Notes: a model not told the origin generated them from the letters alone. Positions 24,525 to 33,272 are shown, counted from the stretch's first letter. The stretch: 33,558 nucleotides of DNA from JACZQZ01 sp046756945 (GCA_046756945.1 JBHHXI010000013.1:1-33558); one strand, 5' to 3'. Translations and numbers: made by a program.

Positions 24525-25661
24525 GTGGCTGTCCCCCTCATCCAGCAAATTCGTGTCGGCGCCTACGTCGTCAGGCAGCGCCTTATGGGCGTCGACAAAT
24601 ACCCCCTGGTCCTGATGCTGGAACCCCTGTTCCGTTGCAATCTGGCGTGCCCGGGCTGCGGCAAGATCGACTATCCGGATCCCATCCTGAACAAGCGCCT
24701 GAGCGTCCGCGAATGCCTCGACGCGGTGGACGAGTGCGGCGCGCCGGTGGTCTCCATCCCCGGCGGCGAGCCCTTGCTGCACAAGGACATCGACCAGATC
24801 GTCAAGGGCATCGTGGCGCGCAAGAAATTCGTCTACCTGTGCACCAACGCGCTGCTCATGGAGAAGAAGCTCCATTTGTTCAGCCCCACCCCCTATCTCA
24901 CGTTCTCGGTACACCTGGACGGGCTGGAGAAACACCACGACCATGCGGTCGCCCAGGAGGGCGTGTTCAAGCGCGCCGTCGCCGCCATCAAGTCGGCCTC
25001 GGCAAAGGGCTTCCGGGTCAACGTCAACTGCACGCTGTTCGACCAGATGACGGCCCCGGAAGCGGCCGAATTCTTCGATTTCGTCACCAATGACCTGGGC
25101 GTCGAGGGGATCACCGTCTCGCCCGGCTACGCCTACGAGCGCGCGCCGGATCAGGACCACTTCCTCAATCGCCGCAAGACCAAGCAGCTTTTCCGCGATA
25201 TCTTGAAGCTCGGGCGCGGCAGGAAGTGGCGTTTCACCCAGTCGACGCTGTTCATGGACTTTCTCGCCGGCAACCAGGAATACCGGTGTACCCCCTGGGG
25301 CAACCCGACGCGCAACGTCTTCGGCTGGCAACGCCCGTGCTACCTGCTGAACGAGGGCTACGTGGCCTCGTTCGCGGAACTCCTGGAAGAGACCGAGTGG
25401 GACCTCTATGGCACCGGCAACTACGAAAAGTGCGCCAACTGCATGGTCCACTGCGGATACGAGGCGACCGCCGTTACCGACACCGTGGCCCACCCGCTGA
25501 AAGCCCTGAAGGTCGCCATGCGCGGCTTCGAGACCGACGCGCCCATGGCCCCGGACATCCCCCTGGACAACCAGCGGCCGGCCGAATTCGTCTTCGAGGA
25601 CGTGGTTAAAGGCTTAAGCGAGGCCGAACCCGGCGCCGGCGCGCGCAGCGACGCGGCGTAA
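24525..25661 (+). CDS. hpnH: Hopanoid radical SAM protein HpnH (adenosylhopane synthase)
   Basis: A 378-residue radical SAM enzyme that joins the 5'-deoxyadenosyl group to diploptene, giving adenosylhopane, the first step of side-chain extension. The [4Fe-4S] motif is C38-x3-C42-x2-C45 in RCNLACPGCGKIDYP, SAM-contact GGEP follows in SIPGGEPLLH, and further cysteines near the C-terminus (CANCMVHCGYE) are typical of HpnH. It starts at GTG 24525, preceded by AAGGAG. Its last 48 bp overlap the 3' end of hpnG, whose product acts on this enzyme's product. Confidence 0.96.
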   Translation: MAVPLIQQIRVGAYVVRQRLMGVDKYPLVLMLEPLFRCNLACPGCGKIDYPDPILNKRLSVRECLDAVDECGAPVVSIPGGEPLLHKDIDQIVKGIVARKKFVYLCTNALLMEKKLHLFSPTPYLTFSVHLDGLEKHHDHAVAQEGVFKRAVAAIKSASAKGFRVNVNCTLFDQMTAPEAAEFFDFVTNDLGVEGITVSPGYAYERAPDQDHFLNRRKTKQLFRDILKLGRGRKWRFTQSTLFMDFLAGNQEYRCTPWGNPTRNVFGWQRPCYLLNEGYVASFAELLEETEWDLYGTGNYEKCANCMVHCGYEATAVTDTVAHPLKALKVAMRGFETDAPMAPDIPLDNQRPAEFVFEDVVKGLSEAEPGAGARSDAA

Positions 25662-26300
25662 GGCGGCCAAGGCCCTTCCGTTCTCCCGCGCCAGACCGAT
25701 CAATGCCCACACCGTCCACGGGCGCGCCAGCAGCGGCCGGATAATCGCTCCCGGCGCGATGCTGCCGTCGGCGAGGACGGCCTTCATCACCCACGGAGGG
25801 ATGGCCCGCGCCGCCGGATCGGCGACCGCCCGCAATGCCAGGAAGGGAACGTCCGCTGCGGACGCGACCTCGGCGACGCCCAGGCTTTCCATGTCCACGG
25901 CCGCCGCGCCGGTGGTTTCCCGAAGGCGGCGCTTCGCCGCCGGGGTGCTCACCGCGTGCCCGCTTCCGGCAAGGGTCGCCACCGCCATGTCCGCCTCGCC
26001 CGAAAGGGCGGCGCGAAGCCGGTCCCGCCACCGGGCGTCGGTGGCGAGGCGCCCGCCGTCGGGGGCGACGACGGCCTCGGCCAGGACCAGCGCGCCGGGG
26101 CGCAGATCGGGGTCCAGGCCCCCCGCCGTACCGAAACTCAGCAGCCCGGTGCAGCCCCGGGACAGGAGGGCGCGCGCCACCCGGCGGGCGCCCTCGGGGC
26201 TGGCGCCGGCGCTCTCGACAAGGGGCCGGCGGTCAACGGGAATTTCGGACAGGCAATCGGCTTCGCTGGCCAGGCCTGTAATGATGCCCAGCCGGTTCAA
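25614..26300 (-). CDS. hpnG: Adenosylhopane nucleosidase/phosphorylase HpnG
   Basis: A 228-residue nucleoside-phosphorylase-like protein that removes adenine from adenosylhopane to give ribosylhopane (or its phosphate). Seen: MNRLGIITGLASEADCL at the start, the glycine-rich LLSFGTAGGLDPDL and the catalytic-region VDMESLGVAEVA with the Glu of the family. It starts at TTG 26300, the codon directly after the shc stop, with no ribosome site of its own, so it probably depends on re-initiation after shc. No better start is visible and the N-terminus aligns well by eye with HpnG. Its end overlaps convergent hpnH by 48 bp. Confidence 0.92.
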   Translation of the reverse strand: MNRLGIITGLASEADCLSEIPVDRRPLVESAGASPEGARRVARALLSRGCTGLLSFGTAGGLDPDLRPGALVLAEAVVAPDGGRLATDARWRDRLRAALSGEADMAVATLAGSGHAVSTPAAKRRLRETTGAAAVDMESLGVAEVASAADVPFLALRAVADPAARAIPPWVMKAVLADGSIAPGAIIRPLLARPWTVWALIGLARENGRALAALRRVAARAGAGFGLA

Positions 26301-28286
26301 TCACATGCCAAACGCGGGCCGCTCGGCGCCGGCCGCGATCAAGTTGCGGTACCGGGCCAGCGTCCACAGCGGGAAGTACGCGCTGTAGCCGTGATAGCGA
26401 AGATAGAAGACCCGCGGGAAGCCCACGGCGTTGAAATATTCTTCCTTCCACTTGCCGTTGTCGCGCGGCGCATTGAGCAGGTATTCGATCCCGCGCCGGA
26501 CGTTTTCGCTGTCCACCTCGCCCGCCGCCATCAGGCCCAGGAGCGCCCATGACGTCTGCGACGGCGTGCTCGTCTTCACGGCGTCCATGCGCCGCTGCTT
26601 GGCGGCCACCGATACGTACCATCTGCGGTGATCCAGGTAGGTGGAGCAGTCCTCCCCCCAGCCGCCGTCGGGGCGCTGACAGTATTTCAGCCATGCCGCC
26701 GCCTTGCGGATGTAGGGCGCCTGCATGTCCGCGCCCGCCGCCTTGAAGGCGCTCAACACGGACCATGTGCCGTAGACGTAGTTGTTGCCCCAGCGGCCGA
26801 ACCAGGATCCGTCTTCCTCCTGCTCGCGCCTGAGGAATCCGAGCCCCCGCGCCACGGCCGGATGGTCTTGGCCGTACCCCAACTGGGCGAGCAGGGATAT
26901 GCAGCGCGCGGTGACGTCGGCGGTGGGCGGATCGAGCAGCGCGCCGTGATCGGCAAAGGGAATGTTTTGCAGGAAGTAGTGATTGTTGTCCGCGTCGAAA
27001 GCGCCCCAACCGCCGTTCCGGCTCTGCATGCCGAGGATCCACTCGGCGCCGCGCTCGATGGCTTCGCCATAGGCGTCTTTGTCCGCCCGGTGCAGGGCCA
27101 TGGCCACGACCGCGGTGTCGTCCACGTCGGGATAGAAATCGTTCCAGTACTGGAAGGCCCATCCCCCGGGGCGCACATGGCGGCGTTTGGCCGCCCAGTC
27201 GCCCTTGACGTCGAGGATCTGCCGCCCGACCAGCCACCGGCACGCCCGCCGCACGATCGGATCGTCGCCGTCCATCCCGGCCTCCATCAGGGCGTGAACG
27301 GCGAGGCCGGTGTCCCACACGGGCGACAGGCAGGGCTGGCAGTAGGCCATGCCGTTCCTGAACACCAGCATTTTGTCGACGGCACTGCGGGCGGTCACCA
27401 CGTCCGGATGGTCGCCGGGATACCCCAGCGCGTCGAAGGCCATCAGGGAGTTGGCCATGGCCGGGAAAATGCCGCCCAGCCCGTCCTCGCCGTTGAGCCG
27501 TTCCTTGACGAAGGCGATGGCCCTGTCGATGGCTTTGCGCTCCAGGGCCTTGGGAAACAGGGGCTCGATCACGCGGGCGACGCGGTCGAGGAGAAGCAAC
27601 ACCGTGCCGAGCAACTGGCCGGTGGGGTTCCTCAGGTATTTCCTTTCCTCGTCCGCCGGCGTGACGAACAGCTCCTCGATTCCGACGTCGCGCGGATTGC
27701 GCGCCCGCGGCTTCAAGGCCGCCAGGACCAGAAGCGGCACCATCACCGTACGTGACCAGTATGAGACCTTGTCGATGTGGAAGGGCCCCCACTTGGGCAG
27801 GAGCAACGCCTCGACCCGCATCACCGGCACGGCGCGCCACGGCATCTGTCCGAACAAGGCCAGGGTGAAACGGGTGAACACGTTGCAGCGGGCCGCCCCG
27901 CCGTGTTCGCGGATGGCCTTGCGCGCCCACGCCATGTGGGGCGCCTCTATGTCCTCTCCCGTCAGCTTGAGGGCGTAGTAGGCCTTGACCGAAGCGCTCA
28001 TGTCGAAGTCGCCGCCGTGATAGAGCGGCCAGCCGCCGTGTTCCCCCTGGATGGCGCGGATGTAGTTCGCCAGCTTGGCCTCGACGGCGTCGTCGATGCA
28101 CCCCAGAAAATGGTTGAGCAGAATGTATTCGGACGGGATGGTGACGTCGGCTTCCAGCTCGTACGCCCAATGACCGTCGTCGGCCTGCCGGTCGGTGAGA
28201 CCAACCGAGGCCCGCTCTATCGCCGCGTCTAGACGGTCTTCCTCCGGCACCGTCTCGTAATGCGGAGTCGCCAGTGTCTCCAACAT
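26301..28286 (-). CDS. shc: Squalene-hopene cyclase
   Basis: A 661-residue class II triterpene cyclase (hpnF) that folds squalene into hopene/hopanol. The catalytic acid motif DVDDTA is at residues 387-392. Several QW repeats are visible (for example QADDGHWAYELE near 34, QGEHGGWPLYH near 80, QSRNGGWGAFD in the middle and QRPDGGWGEDCSTY late). The length is normal for the family. It is a monotopic membrane enzyme; no signal peptide is expected. It lies 114 bp after hpnE and ends against hpnG. The stop is TGA with the next codon TTG in the same frame. Confidence 0.97.
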   Translation of the reverse strand: MLETLATPHYETVPEEDRLDAAIERASVGLTDRQADDGHWAYELEADVTIPSEYILLNHFLGCIDDAVEAKLANYIRAIQGEHGGWPLYHGGDFDMSASVKAYYALKLTGEDIEAPHMAWARKAIREHGGAARCNVFTRFTLALFGQMPWRAVPVMRVEALLLPKWGPFHIDKVSYWSRTVMVPLLVLAALKPRARNPRDVGIEELFVTPADEERKYLRNPTGQLLGTVLLLLDRVARVIEPLFPKALERKAIDRAIAFVKERLNGEDGLGGIFPAMANSLMAFDALGYPGDHPDVVTARSAVDKMLVFRNGMAYCQPCLSPVWDTGLAVHALMEAGMDGDDPIVRRACRWLVGRQILDVKGDWAAKRRHVRPGGWAFQYWNDFYPDVDDTAVVAMALHRADKDAYGEAIERGAEWILGMQSRNGGWGAFDADNNHYFLQNIPFADHGALLDPPTADVTARCISLLAQLGYGQDHPAVARGLGFLRREQEEDGSWFGRWGNNYVYGTWSVLSAFKAAGADMQAPYIRKAAAWLKYCQRPDGGWGEDCSTYLDHRRWYVSVAAKQRRMDAVKTSTPSQTSWALLGLMAAGEVDSENVRRGIEYLLNAPRDNGKWKEEYFNAVGFPRVFYLRYHGYSAYFPLWTLARYRNLIAAGAERPAFGM

Positions 28287-28400
28287 GCCTGTCTAGCGTC
28301 CCCCCAAGGGACGGCGCCGCGAGGGTCGATACCGCCCTCGCAGTGTATTTCACGGCGCCTCTAATCTAAGGGGGTTTTTTTGTCAGAATTTCGGCATTTG

Positions 28401-29660
28401 TCAAGCGGATGATAGGCTCGCCAGGACCGCGTCGGCTGCCGCCCGCCCCGATCGCACGGCCCCTTCGATGGTCGCCGGCAGGCCGGTATCGGTCCAGTCC
28501 CCGGCAATACAGAGGTTTCTCCATGCCGTCCGCGTGCCCGGCCGGCGGGCCACTTCCTCGGGCGTCTGGGCGAAGGTGGCGCGCTTTTCCTTCACGATCC
28601 TGTGAGGCGGCAGCGGCGCGTCCCCGAGGCCCAGGGCGCGGGTGACATCGGCCCAAAATCGCCCGGCGATGGCGGCGGACGGTTCGTCGGCCAGGGCGTC
28701 GGCGGCGCTGACGGTCACCGATGCGATATCGTCGCGCACGAAGAGCCACTGGCAGGTGCCGCCGACCAGGCCGAGGAAACCCAACTCTTCGCGCCTGGCA
28801 GCGAGGCGGAAGTGCCCGTTGACGATGGCGCGGCTGGTCCCGGGCGTGACGATCCCGGGGACGAGGGCGGCGGCGCCCGCCGGCGGGACGGCCAGCACCA
28901 CGCCGTCCCCCGGCGCGACGGCCACGGGGTCGCCGCCGAAATCCAGCCCCGCCACCCGGTCCGATTCGAAGCGCAAGGACCGTAGCCGGTGGTTGAACCG
29001 GGCCGGACAGGCGTTGCGGCCGAGGAACTGAAGCGCCGGATCTATGAAACTGTCGCTCAGGCCCCGGCGGGCGACCAGCGGGCGGCAGGCGGCCTCGCCC
29101 AGCCCGAACGTCTGGGCAATCATGGGCCACATCAGGCTGGCCGCGCCGTCGGCGGCGCTGGTGTTGAGGACGGCGACGGCAAGGGGTTCCCAGAACCGCC
29201 TGAAAAGGGCCCCGTCCGTGCCCAGGCACGCGGCAACGGTGGCCTCGCGCCCCGCCCAGGCCAGGCGCAGCCCGCGCAGGTAATCCGCCGGCCGGGTGTC
29301 CGGGACCCGCCGCCCGGCGGAAAATATCCACCACGGGAACGGCCCGGCGCTGGGCCGCACCACCCAGCGCCGGCCGCTTTGCAGGTCGAGAAAGGGGTAC
29401 TCGGCGGGCACCGGGCCGATCAGGCTGTCGGCGCTGCCGATGTCTTCAAGGTAGCCGCGGACGGCGCGGTTGCCGCTCATCAGAAGGTGGTTGCCGTTGT
29501 CGATCAGCCGGTCCAGGGTGGCGTCGTGAAAGGACCGGCAGCGGCCGCCGGCCTGCCCCGCGGCTTCGTGGACCACCACGTGGCGCCCCGCCCGTGCCAG
29601 CCCGACGGCACAGGAAAGGCCGGCGACACCGGCCCCGACGACGTGAACGGTTGCGGTCAT
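28401..29660 (-). CDS. hpnE: Hydroxysqualene dehydroxylase HpnE (FAD-dependent)
   Basis: A 419-residue amine-oxidase-like flavoprotein that reduces hydroxysqualene to squalene. The FAD-binding GAGVAG is at 9-14, followed by GLSCAVGLARAGRHVVVHEA and the GG-motif AGGRCRSF; RNLCIAGDWTDTGLPATIEG near the C-terminus contacts FAD and is family-typical. The ATG at 29660 follows directly on the hpnD stop, so translation is coupled. The 114-bp gap to shc has a 7-bp stem (GCGAGGG/CCCTCGC, around 28320-28342) but no clear terminator. Confidence 0.95.
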   Translation of the reverse strand: MTATVHVVGAGVAGLSCAVGLARAGRHVVVHEAAGQAGGRCRSFHDATLDRLIDNGNHLLMSGNRAVRGYLEDIGSADSLIGPVPAEYPFLDLQSGRRWVVRPSAGPFPWWIFSAGRRVPDTRPADYLRGLRLAWAGREATVAACLGTDGALFRRFWEPLAVAVLNTSAADGAASLMWPMIAQTFGLGEAACRPLVARRGLSDSFIDPALQFLGRNACPARFNHRLRSLRFESDRVAGLDFGGDPVAVAPGDGVVLAVPPAGAAALVPGIVTPGTSRAIVNGHFRLAARREELGFLGLVGGTCQWLFVRDDIASVTVSAADALADEPSAAIAGRFWADVTRALGLGDAPLPPHRIVKEKRATFAQTPEEVARRPGTRTAWRNLCIAGDWTDTGLPATIEGAVRSGRAAADAVLASLSSA

Positions 29661-30533
29661 TCAGACCATCCCGTGGCGGAACGCGATCCAAAGTTTCTCC
29701 GCCCTGGACAGCTTCACCGGCTCGCCCAACCGCCGCCAGCCCCGCCGCACCAAAAGCCGAAAGACCTTCCGGTAGACCTCCATCATGACGATGGCGGGCC
29801 GCATCTTGTGGCGGTCGCAGGCGGCCAGGGCCGAGACCGCCTCGTCGAACCGGCGCTCTGCCATCCCGGCCACTTCCGCACACACGTCGGGCAGGGCGGG
29901 ATGGGCCAGAACGGCGGCCGCGTCGGAGCCGGTGATGCCGTGGGCGCGCAGCAACTCGCCGGGCAGGTACAGGCGGTCGCGCCCGGCGTCTTCGTGCAGG
30001 TCGCGCAGGATATTGGTCAACTGCAGGGCCCGGCCCAGGGCGTGGGCGACCGGGTCCCCATGGGCCCCGTCGACGCCGAATACCCGGACGGACAACCGGC
30101 CCACGGCACACGCCACCCGGTCGCAGTACAGGTTCAACTCCTCCATATCGGCGATGCGCACGCTTGGCGCGGCGTCCATCTCCATGCCGTCGATCACCGA
30201 CAGGAAGTCCTGCTTTCTCAGGCCGAAACGCGCCACCGCCCCGGCCACGGCGTGGGAAATGGCAAATCGCGGCCGGCCGGCGTAGATGCGCTCCACCTCG
30301 TCGCGCCATTGATCGAGACGGGTTCGCTTGTCCGCCTCCTCGCCCGGATCGTCGGCGATGTCATCGACCTCGCGGCAGAAGGCATACACCGCGAACATGG
30401 CGTCCCGTTTCGCCGCGGGCAGGGTGCGCATGGCCCAGAAAAACGAGGTTCCCGACCGTCTGACCAGGGACCTGACATGGTCCGTGGCCTCGGAGGCGGA
30501 CACGGGGGGCTTGGGCGCCATCATGCGGATCAT
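29661..30533 (-). CDS. hpnD: Presqualene diphosphate synthase HpnD
   Basis: A 290-residue trans-isoprenyl diphosphate synthase that condenses two farnesyl diphosphates into presqualene diphosphate. The two aspartate-rich motifs are CREVDDIADDPG and LRDLHEDAGRDRLYLP, with LTNILRD before the second. The start is given at ATG 30533; ATGs at 30524 and 30521 are equally possible, as none has a clear ribosome site. It follows hpnB by 24 bp and its TGA is immediately followed by the hpnE ATG in the same frame. Confidence 0.95.
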   Translation of the reverse strand: MIRMMAPKPPVSASEATDHVRSLVRRSGTSFFWAMRTLPAAKRDAMFAVYAFCREVDDIADDPGEEADKRTRLDQWRDEVERIYAGRPRFAISHAVAGAVARFGLRKQDFLSVIDGMEMDAAPSVRIADMEELNLYCDRVACAVGRLSVRVFGVDGAHGDPVAHALGRALQLTNILRDLHEDAGRDRLYLPGELLRAHGITGSDAAAVLAHPALPDVCAEVAGMAERRFDEAVSALAACDRHKMRPAIVMMEVYRKVFRLLVRRGWRRLGEPVKLSRAEKLWIAFRHGMV

Positions 30534-30557
30534 GGATACACCACGCGGGCCCGCGCG

Positions 30558-31757
30558 TCACCCGCCGCGCCCGCCGGGGCCGGCGTCCGGACCCTGTGTG
30601 AAACCGCCGCGGTTGCGCCCCTTCCAGGCGCCGCCCCGACCCGCCCAGTGGCGCTTCGCGGAATCGACCGTCATCAGGGTGAACAGCAACGCCGCCGCCG
30701 GCAGCAGCAGCGCCCGCCAGGATCCCTGTCCGTAGAGCCGCACGGTAGGCCGGTAGGCGAAGGCCATCAGGGACCAGCCGGCGAGACCGGCCAGCCCGGC
30801 CACGGGATCGCCCGTCACCGCTCCCGCCACCGCCGCCGCCGGCGGCGCCAGATAGATGACGGCCATCGCCAGCACGGTCCCCGCCAGGGCCGCCGCGGAA
30901 TGGCGGAGCTGCTCGAATGCCGTGCGCGCCACCATGTCCCAGATGTCCTTCAGGCGGGGATAGTCGCGCAGGCTGCGCAGGTGCCGGGTGAGGCCGAGCC
31001 AGATGGGCCCGTTGCGCTTGAGGCTTGCCCCCAGGGCGCAGTCGTCGATGAGCCGGCCGCGGATCGCTTCCACGCCCCCGACGCGCCCCAGCGCGGCGCG
31101 GCGCACCAGCATGCAGCCCCCGGCGGCGGCGGCCTCGGGTCTCTTCGCATCGTTGACGAGGGGAAAGGGGTACAGTTTCTGGAAGAAAAAGACGAAGGCG
31201 GGGATGAGGAGGCGTTCCCACGCACCGCGGCAGTTGAGCAGCACCATCAGGGAAACGAGGTCCAGTCCCTCGGCCTCGGCCTTGCTCACCAGCCGGCGCA
31301 GGCTTTCGCGGTCATGGGCGATGTCGGCGTCGGTGAAAAGCACGAAGGGGGCCTCGGGCGCCGCCGTGTCGGCATGGGCGAGACCCTCGGCCACGGCCCA
31401 CAGCTTGCCCGTCCACGCCGGGTCCGGCGGCCGCGCCCCGACGATGGACAGGCGCCCGGAACCGGCCGCCGCCGCGCGCGCCGCCGCCGCCGTGCCGTCG
31501 TCGCTTCCGTCATCCACCAGGATGACGGAGAACGGGCCCGGATACGCCTGGCCGAGGAGGGAATCGATGCACCGCCCCACGGTCGCCGCCTCGTTGCGGG
31601 CGGGAACGATGACCACCACGCCGGGCCAGGAGTCGGGGCCGGGAAGCGGCTCTTCCAGGCGCTGATCGGCGCGCCAGAAGGCACCGCGGAACAGAACCAG
31701 CGCCACCCACGCGGCGAGCGCGACGAGGCCCGCGAGGGCGGCGAAAGAGAGGCTCAT
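30558..31757 (-). CDS. hpnB: Hopene-associated glycosyltransferase HpnB
   Basis: A 399-residue membrane-bound family 2-type glycosyltransferase. An N-terminal membrane helix (about 1-24) is followed by the catalytic domain (VVVIVPARNEAATVGRCIDS, VDDGSDDGT, the DxD-like FTDADIAHD and the ED-region RLIDDCALG) and then C-terminal hydrophobic segments (about 295-370). The family is found with hopanoid genes, but its acceptor and sugar are not established. The C-terminus is a Gly/Arg-rich tail. The ATG at 31757 overlaps the hpnC stop (ATGA), so HpnB is coupled to HpnC. It sits between hpnC and hpnD, which usually adjoin. Confidence 0.93.
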   Translation of the reverse strand: MSLSFAALAGLVALAAWVALVLFRGAFWRADQRLEEPLPGPDSWPGVVVIVPARNEAATVGRCIDSLLGQAYPGPFSVILVDDGSDDGTAAAARAAAAGSGRLSIVGARPPDPAWTGKLWAVAEGLAHADTAAPEAPFVLFTDADIAHDRESLRRLVSKAEAEGLDLVSLMVLLNCRGAWERLLIPAFVFFFQKLYPFPLVNDAKRPEAAAAGGCMLVRRAALGRVGGVEAIRGRLIDDCALGASLKRNGPIWLGLTRHLRSLRDYPRLKDIWDMVARTAFEQLRHSAAALAGTVLAMAVIYLAPPAAAVAGAVTGDPVAGLAGLAGWSLMAFAYRPTVRLYGQGSWRALLLPAAALLFTLMTVDSAKRHWAGRGGAWKGRNRGGFTQGPDAGPGGRGG

Positions 31758-32620
31758 GTCCGCGGAGCGCGAAACCCCGCTGCCAGGACACCCTGCAGGC
31801 AACACCACAGGTATCCGGGCTTGGACAGCTCGACGCGCCGCGCCAGCGGATCGCGGCGCCGCAAAAGCGCGGTCAACCGGTTCGCGATGGCCAGAATGCC
31901 GGCGGATTCCATGGCCAGGCGGCGATTGCGCACGCCGCCCGGCATCGGGCGGGCCTGGGCGAGCAGGGCCCCAACGCCGTCGAGCGTGCGATCGAGCACC
32001 TGGCGCAGGGCCGGGCTGGTGGTCGGGGTGTCCAGGTCCTCAACCACCGCGCCGGACTCCTCCATCCACGCGATCGGCAGGTAGACCCGGTCAAGGCGGC
32101 GGTAGTCATCCTGGCAGTCCTGGAGATGATTGATGATCTGCAGACCCATGCAAAGGGCGTCCGAGGGCCCGTAGCCGTGGCGCGACCCGCCGTGGAGATC
32201 CAGCATGTAGCGGCCCACGGACGCCGCCGAAAGGGTGCAGTATCCGATCAGGTCGTCCCAGTCCCGGTAGCGGAGTTTCGTCGCATCCTGTTTGAAGGCG
32301 GCCAGCAAATCCGCACAGTGGCGCGGCGCAACCCCCGTTTCGGCCAGGCTTTCGCGCATGCGGTGGGCCTTGCGGAAGGCGGGGTTTTCCCGATCGCGGC
32401 CGAGCAGCGCATCCTCGAACCCGTCCAGCCGCGCCACCTTCTCGTCGGGCGGCAGGTCCGGGTTATCCGCGATATCGTCGGCGCCGCGGGCGAAATCGTA
32501 GAAAATGGCCACATGGGGACGCAGCCGGGCCGGCAACAACCAGGACCCGACGGGGAAGTTCTCGTAGGCGACATCCTTGCCCGACGGTGTCTCTACGGAA
32601 AGCGGCGTGGCGACGGTCAT
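31754..32620 (-). CDS. hpnC: Hydroxysqualene synthase HpnC
   Basis: A 288-residue squalene/phytoene-synthase-family enzyme that turns presqualene diphosphate into hydroxysqualene. Aspartate-rich sites are FARGADDIADNPDL and LQDCQDDYRRLDRVYLP. The opening HpnC-type stretch YENFPVGSWLLP distinguishes it from HpnD. The ATG at 32620 follows hpnM by 31 bp; there is no good Shine-Dalgarno core before it. The gene is second in the leftward hopanoid operon and overlaps hpnB by four bases. Confidence 0.95.
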   Translation of the reverse strand: MTVATPLSVETPSGKDVAYENFPVGSWLLPARLRPHVAIFYDFARGADDIADNPDLPPDEKVARLDGFEDALLGRDRENPAFRKAHRMRESLAETGVAPRHCADLLAAFKQDATKLRYRDWDDLIGYCTLSAASVGRYMLDLHGGSRHGYGPSDALCMGLQIINHLQDCQDDYRRLDRVYLPIAWMEESGAVVEDLDTPTTSPALRQVLDRTLDGVGALLAQARPMPGGVRNRRLAMESAGILAIANRLTALLRRRDPLARRVELSKPGYLWCCLQGVLAAGFRAPRT

Positions 32621-32651
32621 GGGAGGTGTGTCGCGGCGGGCATGCCCGCGG

Positions 32652-33272
32652 TCAGGCGTTGCCGTTGGAGATTTTCTTGCGCATTTCGTCGAGGAGATTC
32701 TGAATCCTGCCGCCGTTCTTGCGGATGACCGAGGCCACTTCGGACCGTTGGGTCTGGCCCAGGCTCACCCCTTCCACCATGACATCGATGACCTTGGGTT
32801 CGCCCTTGCGCTTGCGCACGCGCCAGTCGACCCGCACCAGCGGGCTGCCGTCGGGCTGCAGGATCTTCGAATACACGATGATATCGGCGGCGCCCTTGGC
32901 GGCCGTCTTGGTGACCGTCAGGGTCACGCCCGCATAATTGGCGAAGCGGTCGACGTAGATGGATACCAGCAGGTTCTCGAAAAGGTTCATGAACTCCATG
33001 CGCTCCCCATCGGTCGCCTTGCGCCAATAGCGGCCCATCACCCATCGGCCGATGGTCTTCACGGCAAAGTGCTGGTGCAGGAGAACGCGAAAGCGCTTCA
33101 CCCGCTCCTCGCGGGGGACCTCTTTCACCGTCAGCGCCGCGATCGCCTTGTCGGCGAGAGACTCGATAAGGTGCCGCGCTTCCTCCTGGGCATTGGCCGC
33201 ATGGGCGGGGAAGGCCGCAAGAACCAGCGCCAGGGTCATACAGCCCGCCAGGATGTCCCGTCGCGTCAACAT
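32652..33272 (-). CDS. hpnM: HpnM/MlaC-like periplasmic lipid-carrier protein
   Basis: A 206-residue exported protein of the Tgt2/MlaC family, called HpnM when found with hopanoid genes and thought to carry lipids between the membranes. The signal peptide is residues 1-25 (cut after AFPAHA). Its start, TRRDIL, fits a twin-arginine motif. The mature part has FRVLLHQHFAVKTIGRWVMGRYW and VIVYSKI-like beta-strand stretches (DIIVYSKILQPDG) typical of MlaC. The ATG at 33272 has GGGAG upstream; an earlier frame opening to 33395 is rejected because it would bury the signal peptide. It is first in the hopanoid operon. Confidence 0.9.
   Translation of the reverse strand: MLTRRDILAGCMTLALVLAAFPAHAANAQEEARHLIESLADKAIAALTVKEVPREERVKRFRVLLHQHFAVKTIGRWVMGRYWRKATDGERMEFMNLFENLLVSIYVDRFANYAGVTLTVTKTAAKGAADIIVYSKILQPDGSPLVRVDWRVRKRKGEPKVIDVMVEGVSLGQTQRSEVASVIRKNGGRIQNLLDEMRKKISNGNA

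Noticed and set aside
28989..32084. A 1031-codon plus-strand frame across hpnE-hpnC
   Set aside because: Antisense to four recognised hopanoid genes; low-complexity composition.
33239..33250. A lipobox (L-A-G-C) in HpnM, suggesting a lipoprotein
   Set aside because: The Cys is residue 11, before the hydrophobic core of the signal, and a normal AHA cleavage site follows later.
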